A DNA stretch of 64,000 bases from Azospirillum canadense. GTDB taxonomy: Bacteria > Pseudomonadota > Alphaproteobacteria > Azospirillales > Azospirillaceae. How positions within the stretch are numbered: the first letter of the stretch is position 1; the number at the start of each line of letters is the position of its first letter. Positions 55,593 to 64,000 of this stretch are shown piece after piece. The notes beneath the pieces were generated by a model. The model had not been told where the DNA came from. It saw only the letters and a list, made by a program, of their open reading frames with translations, and ran no database searches. A program made the translations under genes and the position numbers. The stretch is from contig NZ_JAOQNG010000001.1 of assembly GCF_025961225.1 (NCBI RefSeq), positions 967,001 to 1,031,000 of the forward strand. Direction: 5' to 3'.

Positions 55593-56370
55593 GCGTCTGG
55601 ACCGCCTCTGGCGCATCGCCGGAACGGGCTTCGCCTTCGCCTTCCTGTTCGGGGGCGGCGCGGTGCTGGCCCTGACGGCCTTCCCGCTGGTCCATGCGGT
55701 GACGCCGCCCGGCCCGCGCCGGCGGGAGCGGAACCAGCGGCTGATCCATTGGGCCTTCCGCCTCTACCTGTGGATTCTGACCACGCTGCGCATCATCGCG
55801 GTGGAGGTCGTCGCGGCGGAGCGGCTGCGCGATGAAGCCGGCGGAATGCCCGGCGACATGATCATCGCGAACCACCCGTCGCTGCTCGACGTCGTGCTTC
55901 TGATGGCGCTGGTCCCGCGCGCCCAGTGCATCGTGAAAAAGGAACTCTGGGACAGCCCCTATCTCGGCAACGTGGTCCGCGGCACCGGATACATCCGCAA
56001 CGACCTGGAGCCCGAGGCGCTTCTCGACGCCTGCCGGCAGGCGCTGGAGGCCGGCAACCGGCTGATCATATTCCCGGAAGGGACGCGCACCGTCCCCGGC
56101 GAGCCGATGCGCCTGCGCCGCGGCTTCGCCAACATCGCCACGCTGCTCGGCGCGGAACTCCAGCTCGTCACCATCACCTGCTCGCCGGCCACCCTGTTCA
56201 AGGGCGAGCCCTGGTGGGCCGTCCCAAGCCGCCGCCCGCGCTTCCGGGTCGAGGTGGGCGACCGCATCGACGCCAAGGCCTGGCTCGGCACCCAGCACCG
56301 CTCGCTTGCCGCGCGCAAGCTGGTGCGCTTCATCGAACAGTACTACGCAGAACGGCTTGCCCATGGATGA
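55585..56370 (+). CDS. Lysophospholipid acyltransferase (aryl-polyene type cluster)
   Basis: The 261-aa membrane protein has an N-terminal hydrophobic segment (about 12-35) and the PlsC acyltransferase motifs NHPSLLD (HX4D), GYIRND and FPEGTRT. In aryl-polyene clusters the matching enzyme (ApeD-like) helps attach the polyene to a lipid. ATG at 55585 overlaps the previous stop. It is followed by two acyl carrier protein genes. Confidence 0.86.
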   Translation: MLERLDRLWRIAGTGFAFAFLFGGGAVLALTAFPLVHAVTPPGPRRRERNQRLIHWAFRLYLWILTTLRIIAVEVVAAERLRDEAGGMPGDMIIANHPSLLDVVLLMALVPRAQCIVKKELWDSPYLGNVVRGTGYIRNDLEPEALLDACRQALEAGNRLIIFPEGTRTVPGEPMRLRRGFANIATLLGAELQLVTITCSPATLFKGEPWWAVPSRRPRFRVEVGDRIDAKAWLGTQHRSLAARKLVRFIEQYYAERLAHG

Positions 56371-56641
56371 CCTGGAAACTGAAGTCAAAGCGCTGATCGT
56401 CGACTCCCTGAAGCTGGAGGATCTGCGCCCCGAGGACATCGACAGCGAGGAACCGCTGTTCGTGGACGGGCTGGGGCTGGACTCCATCGACGCCCTGGAA
56501 CTGGGCGTGGCCCTGCGCAAGAAGTTCGGGCTGCGGATCGAATCGGTGAGCGAGGACATCAAGGCGCATTTCGCCACGGTGCGCAGCCTGGCCCGGTTCA
56601 TCCGGTCGCAGCAGGCGGCTGCCGCGGCGCAGCAAGCATGA
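56363..56641 (+). CDS. Acyl carrier protein, copy 1
   Basis: The 92-aa protein has the phosphopantetheine site Ser41 in GLGLDSIDALEL, with an acidic helix typical of ACPs. An Ala/Gln-rich tail follows. It carries growing acyl or polyene chains. ATG at 56363 overlaps the upstream stop by 8 bp, and its own stop overlaps the next ATG (ATGA). Confidence 0.92.
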   Translation: MDDLETEVKALIVDSLKLEDLRPEDIDSEEPLFVDGLGLDSIDALELGVALRKKFGLRIESVSEDIKAHFATVRSLARFIRSQQAAAAAQQA

Positions 56642-56934
56642 TGGATGGGGGCATGATGGACGGGGGCATGATGGGGACCACGGCCGTGCTGTCGCGGGAT
56701 GAGATTTACGAGAAGCTGAAAGGCTACCTGGAAGACCTGTTCGAGGTGCCGCCGGACCGCGTGTCGTTGGACGCGCGCCTGTTCGACGACCTGGACCTGG
56801 ACAGCATCGACGCGGTCGATCTGGTCGTGAAGCTCCAGGAACTGACCGGGCGCAAGTTCAAGCCGGAGGAGTTCAAGAGCGTCCGCACCGTGGGCGACGT
56901 CCTGGACCAGGTGCAAGCCCTGCTGGTGGAGTGA
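56638..56934 (+). CDS. Acyl carrier protein, copy 2
   Basis: The 98-aa ACP has Ser56 in DLDLDSIDAVDL. Its N-terminus reads MMDGGMMDGGMM because of a tandem 15-bp repeat in the start region; several ATGs are possible, with 56638 and 56668 the main choices. Two different ACPs next to each other are characteristic of aryl-polyene clusters (ApeE/ApeF positions). Confidence 0.9.
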   Translation: MMDGGMMDGGMMGTTAVLSRDEIYEKLKGYLEDLFEVPPDRVSLDARLFDDLDLDSIDAVDLVVKLQELTGRKFKPEEFKSVRTVGDVLDQVQALLVE

Positions 56935-56935
56935 C

Positions 56936-57493
56936 GTGCCCGTCATCGCCAAGGCGGCGATGCTCGTGTTGAGCCTCGCCTACCCGGGCGCGGTCTATCT
57001 CGGCCGCGGGGCGGTGCCGCCGCTGGCCTTCGTCGCCGTGGCGCTGGCGCTGATCGGGCTGCGGCTGGCCGGCTCAAGCAGCCCGGCCGCGCGCGTCTGG
57101 CGGGCGCCGCTGGCGGGGGCCGCTGCGGTGCTGGCCGTGCTGGCATTGCTCGACCCGGCGCTGGCCGCCAAGTCCTACCCGGTGGTCGTCAGCCTGGGCT
57201 TCGCCGCCGCCTTCGGCGTGACGCTGCGCCACCCGCCCAGCTTGGTCGAACGCTTCGCCCGCCGGTCCGAGCCCGACCTGCCGCCGCGCGGCGTGGCCTA
57301 TTGCCGCGCCGTCACCGCGCTGTGGACCGGCTGGCTGCTGCTGAACGGGGCGGTCGCCGCCGGGCTGGCCGTGGCGGGCGACGACGCGGCCTGGGCGTTG
57401 TGGACGGGGCTGCTGTCCTATCTGGTCACCGGCGCGCTGTTCGCCGGGGAAATGCTGGTCCGCCGCGCCCTGCGGCAGCGGGGGACGGCATGA
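56936..57493 (+). CDS. Polytopic membrane protein (COG4648-like, ApeG position)
   Basis: The 185-aa protein is almost wholly hydrophobic, with about five membrane segments, and contains ARRSEPDLPPRGVAYCRAVT in a loop. This fits the COG4648 membrane protein of aryl-polyene clusters; its biochemical role is unknown. Start is GTG at 56936, 1 bp after the ACP stop, and its end overlaps the next ATG (ATGA). Confidence 0.78.
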   Translation: MPVIAKAAMLVLSLAYPGAVYLGRGAVPPLAFVAVALALIGLRLAGSSSPAARVWRAPLAGAAAVLAVLALLDPALAAKSYPVVVSLGFAAAFGVTLRHPPSLVERFARRSEPDLPPRGVAYCRAVTALWTGWLLLNGAVAAGLAVAGDDAAWALWTGLLSYLVTGALFAGEMLVRRALRQRGTA

Positions 57494-59211
57494 CGGCGCC
57501 GACGCTGTCCCGGCTGTTCGCCGATGGGGCGCCGGAGGACCGGACCGTCGCGGTCACCAATGGCGAAACGATCAGCTTCGCCCGCTTCCGGGCCGACGTC
57601 GCTGGCAACGCCGCCCGGGTGAGGCGCGCCGGCGTACGGCGCGGGCTGCTGGTGACGCAGGACGCCTATTGGGGGGCGGTCGGCCTGTTCGCGCTGCTCC
57701 AGGCCGGGGCCGAGGCGATCCTGCCGCCAAACGCCCAGCCGGGCACCATCGCCGGGCTGGCCGGAGCCTGGGACCTCCTCCTGTGCGACCAGCCACGGTC
57801 CGGCGACGAAAACGCCCTGATGCTGGAGCCGGGCGGGGAGGGCGCCGCACCCGGCCCCTTCGACCCGGCGGCGCCGGTGACGGTCTTCACCTCCGGGTCT
57901 ACCGGCGAGGCCAAGCGCATCGCCAAGACGCTCGCCCTGCTGGAATGGGAGGCGGCGACCCTCGACCGTGCCCTTGGCGCCATGGTCCCCATGGGAGCGA
58001 CGGTGCACGGCACCGTGGCGCACCAGCACGTTTACGGCCTTGCCTTCCGGCTGTGCTGGCCCCTGGCGAGCGGGCGGGTCATCGCCGGCCCGGCGCACGA
58101 GCTGTGGGAAGGCGCCCTGTCCGCACTGGCCGCCGGCGACGCGTTGGTCACCAGCCCGGCGCACCTGTCGCGGATGGACGGCATCGCGCCGATCGCGCCG
58201 GCGCGGCGGCCGAGCCTCGTCCTGTCGGCCGGTGCCCCGCTGGCGGAACCGGCCGCCGAGCAGGCCGCGGCGTTGTTCGGCGTGCCGGTCACGGAGATCT
58301 TCGGCAGCACCGAAACCGGCGCCATCGCGCTCCGTCACCGCTCGTCTCCCGATCCGGCCTGGCAACCGCTGCCAGGCATCACGGTGGAGGCGGACGGGGC
58401 GGGGCTGCTGCGCGTGCGCTCCCCCTTCGTGGCCGGCGACGGGCTGTTCGAGGGCGCCGACCGCATCGCCTTGGAGGCGGAAGGCGGTTTCCGCCTGCTC
58501 GGCCGCGCCGACCGAATCGTGAAGATCGAGGGTAAGCGGGTCAGCCTCGCCGAGGTCGAGGCCCGCCTGCGCGCCCTGCCGGAGGTGGCGGACGCCGTCG
58601 CCGTCAGCCTGTCCGGCCCGGCATCGCGTCTCGCTGCCGTGGTGGTGCCGAGCGGCGAGGGTGCGGCGCGCCTTGCCGAGGTCGGCGCCTTCCGCTTCGG
58701 CCGGCAGCTGCGCCGCGCGCTGGCCGCCACGCAGGAGCCCGCCGGCCTGCCCCGGCACTGGCGCTTCCTGGACGCCCTGCCGTCCGGCCCGCTCGGCAAG
58801 CAGCGCCACGCCGACATCGCTTCGCTGTTCGAGGACACCGCGTCCATGGACCCAATCCCGCACCGCCCAACCGAACCCGACATCCGCGCTACGCGCCCCT
58901 TGCCCGACGGGCTGGAGCTGGACCTGTTCCTGCCCGCCAACCTCGCCCCTTTGGAAGGGCATTTCCCCGGCATGCCCATCGTGCCCGGCGTGGCGCAGAT
59001 CGACTGGGCGGCGAAGCTGGCGGCCCGGCATCTCGGGGCCGGCGACGGCGTGGCGCGGAATTTCCAGGTGAAGTTCCGCCGCGTCACCGTTCCCGACGCC
59101 AGCGTCACGCTGACGCTCCGCCACATCGCGGCCCGGCGTCGGCTGACCTTCGAGTACCGCAGCGCCGACGAGGTGCTGACCAGCGGTTCCATCGCGCTGG
59201 AGGGGCCGTGA
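57490..59211 (+). CDS. AMP-dependent acyl ligase fused to a hot-dog dehydratase
   Basis: The 573-aa protein has an adenylating ligase domain (about 1-440: P-loop TSGSTGEAKR near 134, IFGSTETGAI, KIEGKRVSLAEVEARL) and a C-terminal FabA/FabZ-like hot-dog dehydratase (about 460-573, HFPGMPIVPGVAQ near 491). In E. coli these are separate ApeH and ApeI proteins. The ligase probably activates an aromatic starter acid onto ACP and the dehydratase makes the polyene double bonds. It is coupled to both neighbours by overlapping codons. Confidence 0.85.
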   Translation: MTAPTLSRLFADGAPEDRTVAVTNGETISFARFRADVAGNAARVRRAGVRRGLLVTQDAYWGAVGLFALLQAGAEAILPPNAQPGTIAGLAGAWDLLLCDQPRSGDENALMLEPGGEGAAPGPFDPAAPVTVFTSGSTGEAKRIAKTLALLEWEAATLDRALGAMVPMGATVHGTVAHQHVYGLAFRLCWPLASGRVIAGPAHELWEGALSALAAGDALVTSPAHLSRMDGIAPIAPARRPSLVLSAGAPLAEPAAEQAAALFGVPVTEIFGSTETGAIALRHRSSPDPAWQPLPGITVEADGAGLLRVRSPFVAGDGLFEGADRIALEAEGGFRLLGRADRIVKIEGKRVSLAEVEARLRALPEVADAVAVSLSGPASRLAAVVVPSGEGAARLAEVGAFRFGRQLRRALAATQEPAGLPRHWRFLDALPSGPLGKQRHADIASLFEDTASMDPIPHRPTEPDIRATRPLPDGLELDLFLPANLAPLEGHFPGMPIVPGVAQIDWAAKLAARHLGAGDGVARNFQVKFRRVTVPDASVTLTLRHIAARRRLTFEYRSADEVLTSGSIALEGP

Positions 59212-60896
59212 CCGACTCTTTCCGCCCCTGCGCCATCGTGCCGAGCCACAACCACTGGCGCGCCGTGGGCGCGGTGGTGGCCGGCCTGCGCGCGCAGGGG
59301 CTGCCGGTCTTCATCATCGACGACGGCAGCGCGGAGCCGGCGCGCGGCGCGCTTGCCGCCCTGCACGACCCGAAGGGCGGCGTGACCGTGCGCCGGCTGG
59401 ACGCGAACCAGGGCAAGGGCGGCGCGGTGATGGAGGGGTTCCGGCTGGCGCTCGCCGAAGGCTTCACCCACGCCGCGCAGGTCGACGCGGACGGGCAGCA
59501 CGACCCGGACGCCGTGCCGGGCCTGCTCGACCTCGCCCGCACCAATCTGGACGCGCTAGTCACCGGTGTGCCGGTCTACGACGCGACCATCCCGCGCGGG
59601 CGCGCCATCGGCCGCTGGGTCACCCATGTCTGGGTGTGGGTGGAGACGCTGTCGCTGCGCATCCGCGATTCCATGTGCGGCTTCCGCGTCTACCCGCTGG
59701 CGGCGGTGGAGCGGCTGGTGGCCTCGGGCGAGCGGCTTGGCCGGCGCATGGATTTCGACACGGAGGTGATGGTCCGCCTGTTCTGGCGCGGCACGCCGGT
59801 GGCCGAGCTGCCGGTGCGCGTCACCTACCCGCCGGACAACACCTCCAACTTCGACCTGTTGCGCGACAACGTCCGCATCTCCCTGATGCACACGCGGCTG
59901 GTCGTCTCCATGCTGCTGCGCCTGCCCGGCATCCTGCGGAACCGGCCGCGCCGGGTGGGCCAAGGGATTCATTGGGCGGGCCTTGCGGAGCGGGGGATGG
60001 GCTGGGGCCTGCGCTTCTGCGCGGCGGCCTACCGGCTGCTGGGGCGGCGCGCCTGCCTGGCGGTCATCGCGCCGGTGATCCTGTACTTCTACCTGACGGG
60101 GGCGGAGCAGCGCCGCGCCTCCGCCGTCTTCCTGACGCGCGCCTTCGTCGCGCGCGGGGAGGGGCGGCGGCCGACCTGGCGCGACGGCTTCCGCCATTTC
60201 CTGGCCTTCGCCGGGCGGGCGCTGGACAGCTTCGCCGGTTGGACCGGACGGCTTGGGCCGGAGGCGGTGGAGCCCGGCGAGACCGACGCCTTGCGCGAGG
60301 CGGCGGGGCGGGAGCGCGGGGCCCTGTTCATTGTCGCCCATCTCGGTAACGTCGACCTGTCGCGCGCCGTGCTGGACGCGGCGACGCGGCGTCGCCTGCT
60401 GGTGCTGGTCCACACCCGTCACGCCGAGAACTACAACCGGCTCCTGCGCGACTGGAATCCGGAGGCTGCGGTCAACACGCTCCAGGTCACGGATATCGGG
60501 CCGGAGACCGCCATCGCGCTGAAGGAGCGGGTGGAGCAGGGCCAGTGGGTCGTCATCGCCGGCGACCGCGTGCCGGTGCAGAGCCGCGGGCGCGTCAGCC
60601 TCGTGCCCTTCCTGGGGGAGCCGGCGCCCTTCTCCCAGGGGCCCTACATCCTGGCGGCCCTGCTGGATTGCCCCGTCTACCTGCTGTTCTGCCGGCGCGT
60701 CGGCGACCGCCACCGGCTCGACGCCGAAAAGCTGGCGGAGCGCGTCGTCCTGCCCCGCGGCCGGCGGGAGGAGGCGCTGGCCGGCTACGCCGCCGCCTTC
60801 GCCGGACGGCTGGAGCAGCACGCGCTGGCCGATCCGTACCAGTGGTTTAACTTCTTCGATTTCTGGGCCCGCCCGGAAGGGAGCAAGGCTTCATGA
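59208..60896 (+). CDS. Glycosyltransferase family 2 fused to LpxL-like acyltransferase
   Basis: The 562-aa protein starts with a GT2 domain (CAIVPSHNHW, DDGSAEP, QVDADGQHDPD, FDTEVMVRLFWRG). A C-terminal lipid A-type acyltransferase half follows (membrane start about 295, HLGNVD at 378 as HX4D, GDRVPVQSRGR). It corresponds in place and layout to ApeJ and probably decorates the lipid-linked pigment. Start is GTG at 59208, overlapping the previous TGA. Confidence 0.85.
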   Translation: MTDSFRPCAIVPSHNHWRAVGAVVAGLRAQGLPVFIIDDGSAEPARGALAALHDPKGGVTVRRLDANQGKGGAVMEGFRLALAEGFTHAAQVDADGQHDPDAVPGLLDLARTNLDALVTGVPVYDATIPRGRAIGRWVTHVWVWVETLSLRIRDSMCGFRVYPLAAVERLVASGERLGRRMDFDTEVMVRLFWRGTPVAELPVRVTYPPDNTSNFDLLRDNVRISLMHTRLVVSMLLRLPGILRNRPRRVGQGIHWAGLAERGMGWGLRFCAAAYRLLGRRACLAVIAPVILYFYLTGAEQRRASAVFLTRAFVARGEGRRPTWRDGFRHFLAFAGRALDSFAGWTGRLGPEAVEPGETDALREAAGRERGALFIVAHLGNVDLSRAVLDAATRRRLLVLVHTRHAENYNRLLRDWNPEAAVNTLQVTDIGPETAIALKERVEQGQWVVIAGDRVPVQSRGRVSLVPFLGEPAPFSQGPYILAALLDCPVYLLFCRRVGDRHRLDAEKLAERVVLPRGRREEALAGYAAAFAGRLEQHALADPYQWFNFFDFWARPEGSKAS

Positions 60897-61315
60897 TTTC
60901 CGCAGCCATGATCTCCGCTGACGTCACCATCCAGGCCCAGTTCTACGACCTGGACCCCATGGAGGTGGTCTGGCACGGCAACTACGCCCGCTATCTGGAG
61001 CAGGCGCGCTGCGCGCTGCTGGACCGGATCGGCTACAACTACCCGGACATGGCGGCGTCCGGCTTCATGTGGCCCATCGTCGACATGCAGCTGAAGTATG
61101 TGCGGCCGATCCGCTTCGCCCAGACCGTGGTCGTCACCGCGACGCTCGCCGAGTACGAGAACCGCATCCGCATCGACTACCGCATCCGCGACGAGAAGAG
61201 CGGGGAGCTGCTGACCAAGGCCCGCACCGTGCAGCTGGCCGTGCACGCCAAGACCGGCGAGCTGTCCTTCGAATCCCCGCCCATCCTGATCGAGAAGGTG
61301 AGGGCCCTGCTGTGA
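60893..61315 (+). CDS. 4-hydroxybenzoyl-CoA-type thioesterase
   Basis: The 140-aa hot-dog thioesterase has the YbgC/4HBT pattern FYDLDPMEVVWHGNYARYLEQ, with catalytic-type Asp. In aryl-polyene clusters the matching enzyme (ApeK-like) is thought to release or edit chains. It overlaps both neighbours by 4 bp. Confidence 0.88.
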   Translation: MISAAMISADVTIQAQFYDLDPMEVVWHGNYARYLEQARCALLDRIGYNYPDMAASGFMWPIVDMQLKYVRPIRFAQTVVVTATLAEYENRIRIDYRIRDEKSGELLTKARTVQLAVHAKTGELSFESPPILIEKVRALL

Positions 61316-61929
61316 CCCGCGTCATCCTTGCCCTGCTGGCTTTCCTTGCCTTTGCTCCCCCCGCCCTGGCCGCCCCGCCGGAACCCGCGACGCTGTCCGA
61401 GGGGCAGGTGCTGCGCGGACGTTTCGTGCAGGAACGCCACCTGAAGGGCTTCCAAAAGCCGCTGAAGAGCGAGGGCCATTTTACCCTGGTGCCCGGCCGC
61501 GGCCTGCTGTGGCGGACGGACAAGCCCTTCGCCATGACCACGGTGATGAGCCCGTCCGGCATCGTGCAGGAGGTGCGCGGGGCCGAGACCATGCGGCTGC
61601 CCGCGTCCAAGCTGCCCTTCCTGTCTAAGCTCTACGCCATGCTCGGCGGCGCGCTCGGCGGCGACCTGCGGTCGCTGGAGGGGCTGTTCGCCGTGAAGCG
61701 GGAGAGTGACCCCGCCGGCTGGCGGATGGTGCTGGTGCCGCTGAAGGCCGACGACCCCGCGATGCCGATCCGCCGCATCACGCTGACCGGCGCCCGCCTC
61801 GTCGAGGCGGTGGAGATCGTGAAGCCCGATGGCGACAGCGACGTTCTGCGCTTCCTCGACCAGGAACTGACCGCGGGGCCGCCGGCGGAGGACGAGGCCC
61901 GGCTGCTGGGCACCGCGGACCGGTCATGA
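61312..61929 (+). CDS. LolA-like outer-membrane lipoprotein carrier
   Basis: The 205-aa periplasmic protein has a signal peptide (ALLAFLAFAPPALAA). A LolA-like barrel follows: GRFVQERHLKGFQKPL, GRGLLWRTDKPF, and SPSGIVQEV. It probably carries the lipid-like pigment or its carrier across the periplasm, like ApeL. Start is GTG at 61312, overlapping the thioesterase stop. Confidence 0.85.
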   Translation: MTRVILALLAFLAFAPPALAAPPEPATLSEGQVLRGRFVQERHLKGFQKPLKSEGHFTLVPGRGLLWRTDKPFAMTTVMSPSGIVQEVRGAETMRLPASKLPFLSKLYAMLGGALGGDLRSLEGLFAVKRESDPAGWRMVLVPLKADDPAMPIRRITLTGARLVEAVEIVKPDGDSDVLRFLDQELTAGPPAEDEARLLGTADRS

Positions 61930-64000
61930 GCCGACGCCTCGCCGCGTGGGCGTGGCTGGCGCTGGTCCTGCTGGCCGGCCTGTACCTCGCCCACCGCATC
62001 CAGGACGGGCTGACCTTCCGCACCGACTTGCTGGCGCTTCTGCCGCGGGAGGAGCAGGACCCGCTCCTGCAGCGCGCCAACGAGGCGGTGTCCCGCGCGC
62101 TGGGGCGCCGGGTGGTGGCGCTGGTCGGCGACGCCTCGCGGGAGCGGGCGCGCGCCGCGGTGCAGTCCCTGTCCGCGGATCTGAAGGCGACCGGGCTGGT
62201 GTCCGCCGCCGGGGACGAGATCGGCGCCGACCGGATGAAGGCGATGGGCGCCCTCTATTTCCCGCATCGCCGTGGCTTGCTGAGCGAGGGTGACCGCGCG
62301 CTCCTGCTCGCCGGGCGGGGGGAGGAGATCGCGCTGCGCGCCCTGTCGCAGGCCTACGGCGTCTTCGGCATGGCCGACGCCAACCTGCTGCGCGCCGATC
62401 CCTTCCTGCTGCTGCCGTCCTTCTTCACGGGACTGCCGTTCCCCCTGTCGAAGCTGACCCCCGACGACGGACTGCTGACGGTGGTGGAGGACGGCACGAC
62501 CTGGATCCTCGTCACCGCCCTGCTGGCGGGGGAACCGTTCGAGCTGGACGTGCAGGAGCGCGTCATCGGCGCCTTCGACGCGGCGGTGGAGCGGCTGCGG
62601 CGGGACTCGCCCGGCCTCCAGGTCAAGCGGCTGGGCGCGGTGTTCTTCGCGCAGGCCGGGTCGCAGGCGGCGCTGAGCGAGTCGAGCTGGCTGTCCAGCC
62701 TGTCGCTGGGCGGGACGGTTCTTCTGATCCTGCTGGTGTTCCGGCGCGTCGGGCCGCTGCTGCACAATCTGCTGGCGCTGGGCGTCGGCCTGGGCGTCGG
62801 CCTGTCCGGAAGCCTGCTCCTGTTCGGTGAGCTGCATGTGGCCGCGCTGCTGTTCGGGACCAGCCTGATCGGCGTCGCGGTGGACTACAGCCTGCACTAC
62901 AGCGCCTGCCTGTTCGACCGGACGGCCGGCACGCCGCGCGAACGCCTCGCTCACGTGCTGCCGGGGATCGTGCTGGGGCTGCTGACCACGCTGATCGGAT
63001 ACATGGCGCTGATGCTGGCGCCGTTCCCGGGACTGCGGCAGATCGCGGCCTTCTCCATCCTCGGGCTGCTCGCGGCGTTCCTGACAGTGGCGCTGTGGCT
63101 GCCGTCGCTCGACCGCGCGGCGCCCCTGCGCCACGGCGCCGGCATGCTGGCCGCCGCCGGCCGTCTGTGGCGCTTTTGGGAAGACGCGCGGTGGCGCCCG
63201 GCGCGGGTGCTGCTGCTGGTCGCACTTGGCCTCGTCGGTGTGCTGGGCCTGTCGCAGTTGCACGTGGACGACGACGTGCGCCGGCTGCAATCGCTGTCCC
63301 CCGAGCTGGTGCGGGAGCAGGAGGAGATCCAGCGCCGCATCGGCGCCACCACGGCGACCCAGTTCCTGCTGGTCCGCGCGGCCGACGACGAGGCGGCCCT
63401 GCGGCGGGAGGAGGACATCGCCGGCACCCTCGCCGCGTTGAAGGGCGACGGGACCATCGCCGGCTACCAGACGCCGGCGTCCTTTGTGCCGTCGGCCCGG
63501 CGGCAGGCGGAGAACCGCGGTCTGCTGCGCAGCGCGCTGGAGGGGCCATACCTCGCCGCCCAGCGCGAACAGCTCGGCCTGCCGCCAGCCCCGCCGGAAA
63601 AGGACGGGGAGGCAACGGCCCCGCTCACCCTCGCCACGGCGCTGGGCCGGGGCGACGTGCCGTTCCTCAGCGAGCTGGTGCTCGGCCCCGGCCTGCACGT
63701 CGTCGCCTTGCAGGGGCTGACCCGGCCGGACGCCGTGCGGGCGGCGCTGGCCGGCGTTGAGGGCGTGCGGCTGGTCGATCCCACCGCCGACTTCAGCGCG
63801 CTGCTGGGCAAGTACCGGCAGCGGGCGCTGCTGCTGATCGCCGGGTCGGCGCTGCTGATGGTGCCGGTGCTGGTCTGGCGCTATGGCTGGAAGGGTGCGC
63901 TCCGCACCATGCTGCCCTCGTCCCTGGCGCTGGCGATCGCCCCGGCCGTGGCGGCTCTGGCCGGGCAGGGCTTCACCTTCTTCCACGCCATGGCGCTGGT
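61926..64000 (+). CDS. MMPL/RND-type exporter (partial, cut by window end)
   Basis: At least 691 codons are open to the window end. There is an N-terminal membrane segment and a periplasmic domain, then a block of membrane helices (about 255-400, e.g. GTSLIGVAVDYSLHYSACLF) typical of the MMPL family. A second periplasmic region begins near residue 440, and the last helices begin near residue 630. It is placed to export the polyene lipid to the outer membrane, like ApeM. ATG at 61926 overlaps the previous stop. Confidence 0.88.
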   Translation, partial: MSRRLAAWAWLALVLLAGLYLAHRIQDGLTFRTDLLALLPREEQDPLLQRANEAVSRALGRRVVALVGDASRERARAAVQSLSADLKATGLVSAAGDEIGADRMKAMGALYFPHRRGLLSEGDRALLLAGRGEEIALRALSQAYGVFGMADANLLRADPFLLLPSFFTGLPFPLSKLTPDDGLLTVVEDGTTWILVTALLAGEPFELDVQERVIGAFDAAVERLRRDSPGLQVKRLGAVFFAQAGSQAALSESSWLSSLSLGGTVLLILLVFRRVGPLLHNLLALGVGLGVGLSGSLLLFGELHVAALLFGTSLIGVAVDYSLHYSACLFDRTAGTPRERLAHVLPGIVLGLLTTLIGYMALMLAPFPGLRQIAAFSILGLLAAFLTVALWLPSLDRAAPLRHGAGMLAAAGRLWRFWEDARWRPARVLLLVALGLVGVLGLSQLHVDDDVRRLQSLSPELVREQEEIQRRIGATTATQFLLVRAADDEAALRREEDIAGTLAALKGDGTIAGYQTPASFVPSARRQAENRGLLRSALEGPYLAAQREQLGLPPAPPEKDGEATAPLTLATALGRGDVPFLSELVLGPGLHVVALQGLTRPDAVRAALAGVEGVRLVDPTADFSALLGKYRQRALLLIAGSALLMVPVLVWRYGWKGALRTMLPSSLALAIAPAVAALAGQGFTFFHAMAL

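Overview
The window is GC-rich alphaproteobacterial chromosome, most likely Azospirillum or a close Rhodospirillales relative. This rests on the gene set and was not checked by a database search. Markers include the CtrA inhibitor SciP, the flagellar regulator FliX, a DUF6468-type and a MotE-type flagellar protein, CtrA-type TTAA-N7-TTAA boxes, the order carA / yqeY-like - dnaG - rpoD, and an aryl-polyene type cluster.

Layout. 1-1976: the end of mreD and all of mrdA (cell elongation). 1983-5235: a methyltransferase, two identical tRNA-Lys(CUU) genes, and a divergent MaoC/TetR pair with twin operators. 5311-29528: a large flagellar region holding sciP, flgD-fliK, an flbY/flgN-like gene, flgJ-flgI, fliX, dksA, a TPR-glycosyltransferase, a REC-GGDEF protein, a small secreted repeat protein, flgH-flgA-flgG-flgF, fliL-fliM-DUF6468-motE-like, and a CheZ-like / MotB-like / MotB / giant TPR operon. 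29651-34035: a REP-like inverted repeat, an HNH protein, a hybrid histidine kinase and two small unknown proteins. 34061-40556: carA, a YqeY-like gene, dnaG, rpoD and a CAU tRNA. 40579-48101: a two-component pair, a TonB receptor, a TonB protein and PhoX. 48334-53114: napEFDABC, periplasmic nitrate reductase. 53215-54825: a lipoprotein hydrolase and a small lipoprotein. 54846-64000: a tightly coupled aryl-polyene type cluster cut off by the window end inside its exporter gene.

Regulation is the most striking content. Three flagellar operons (fliK-flgD, flgI-flgJ-flbY-like, flgF-G-A-H) each have a sigma-54 type -24/-12 promoter, with GGC-N7-GCC palindromes about 60-125 bp further upstream that resemble FlbD/NtrC-family enhancer sites. 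Four other flagellar transcription starts (sciP, fliX, fliL, cheZ-like) have exact or near CtrA boxes. This reads as a CtrA then sigma-54/FlbD cascade like that of Caulobacter, reconstructed here from sequence alone. The least explained protein set is the CheZ-like - MotB-like (no membrane Asp) - MotB - 1199-aa TPR operon.
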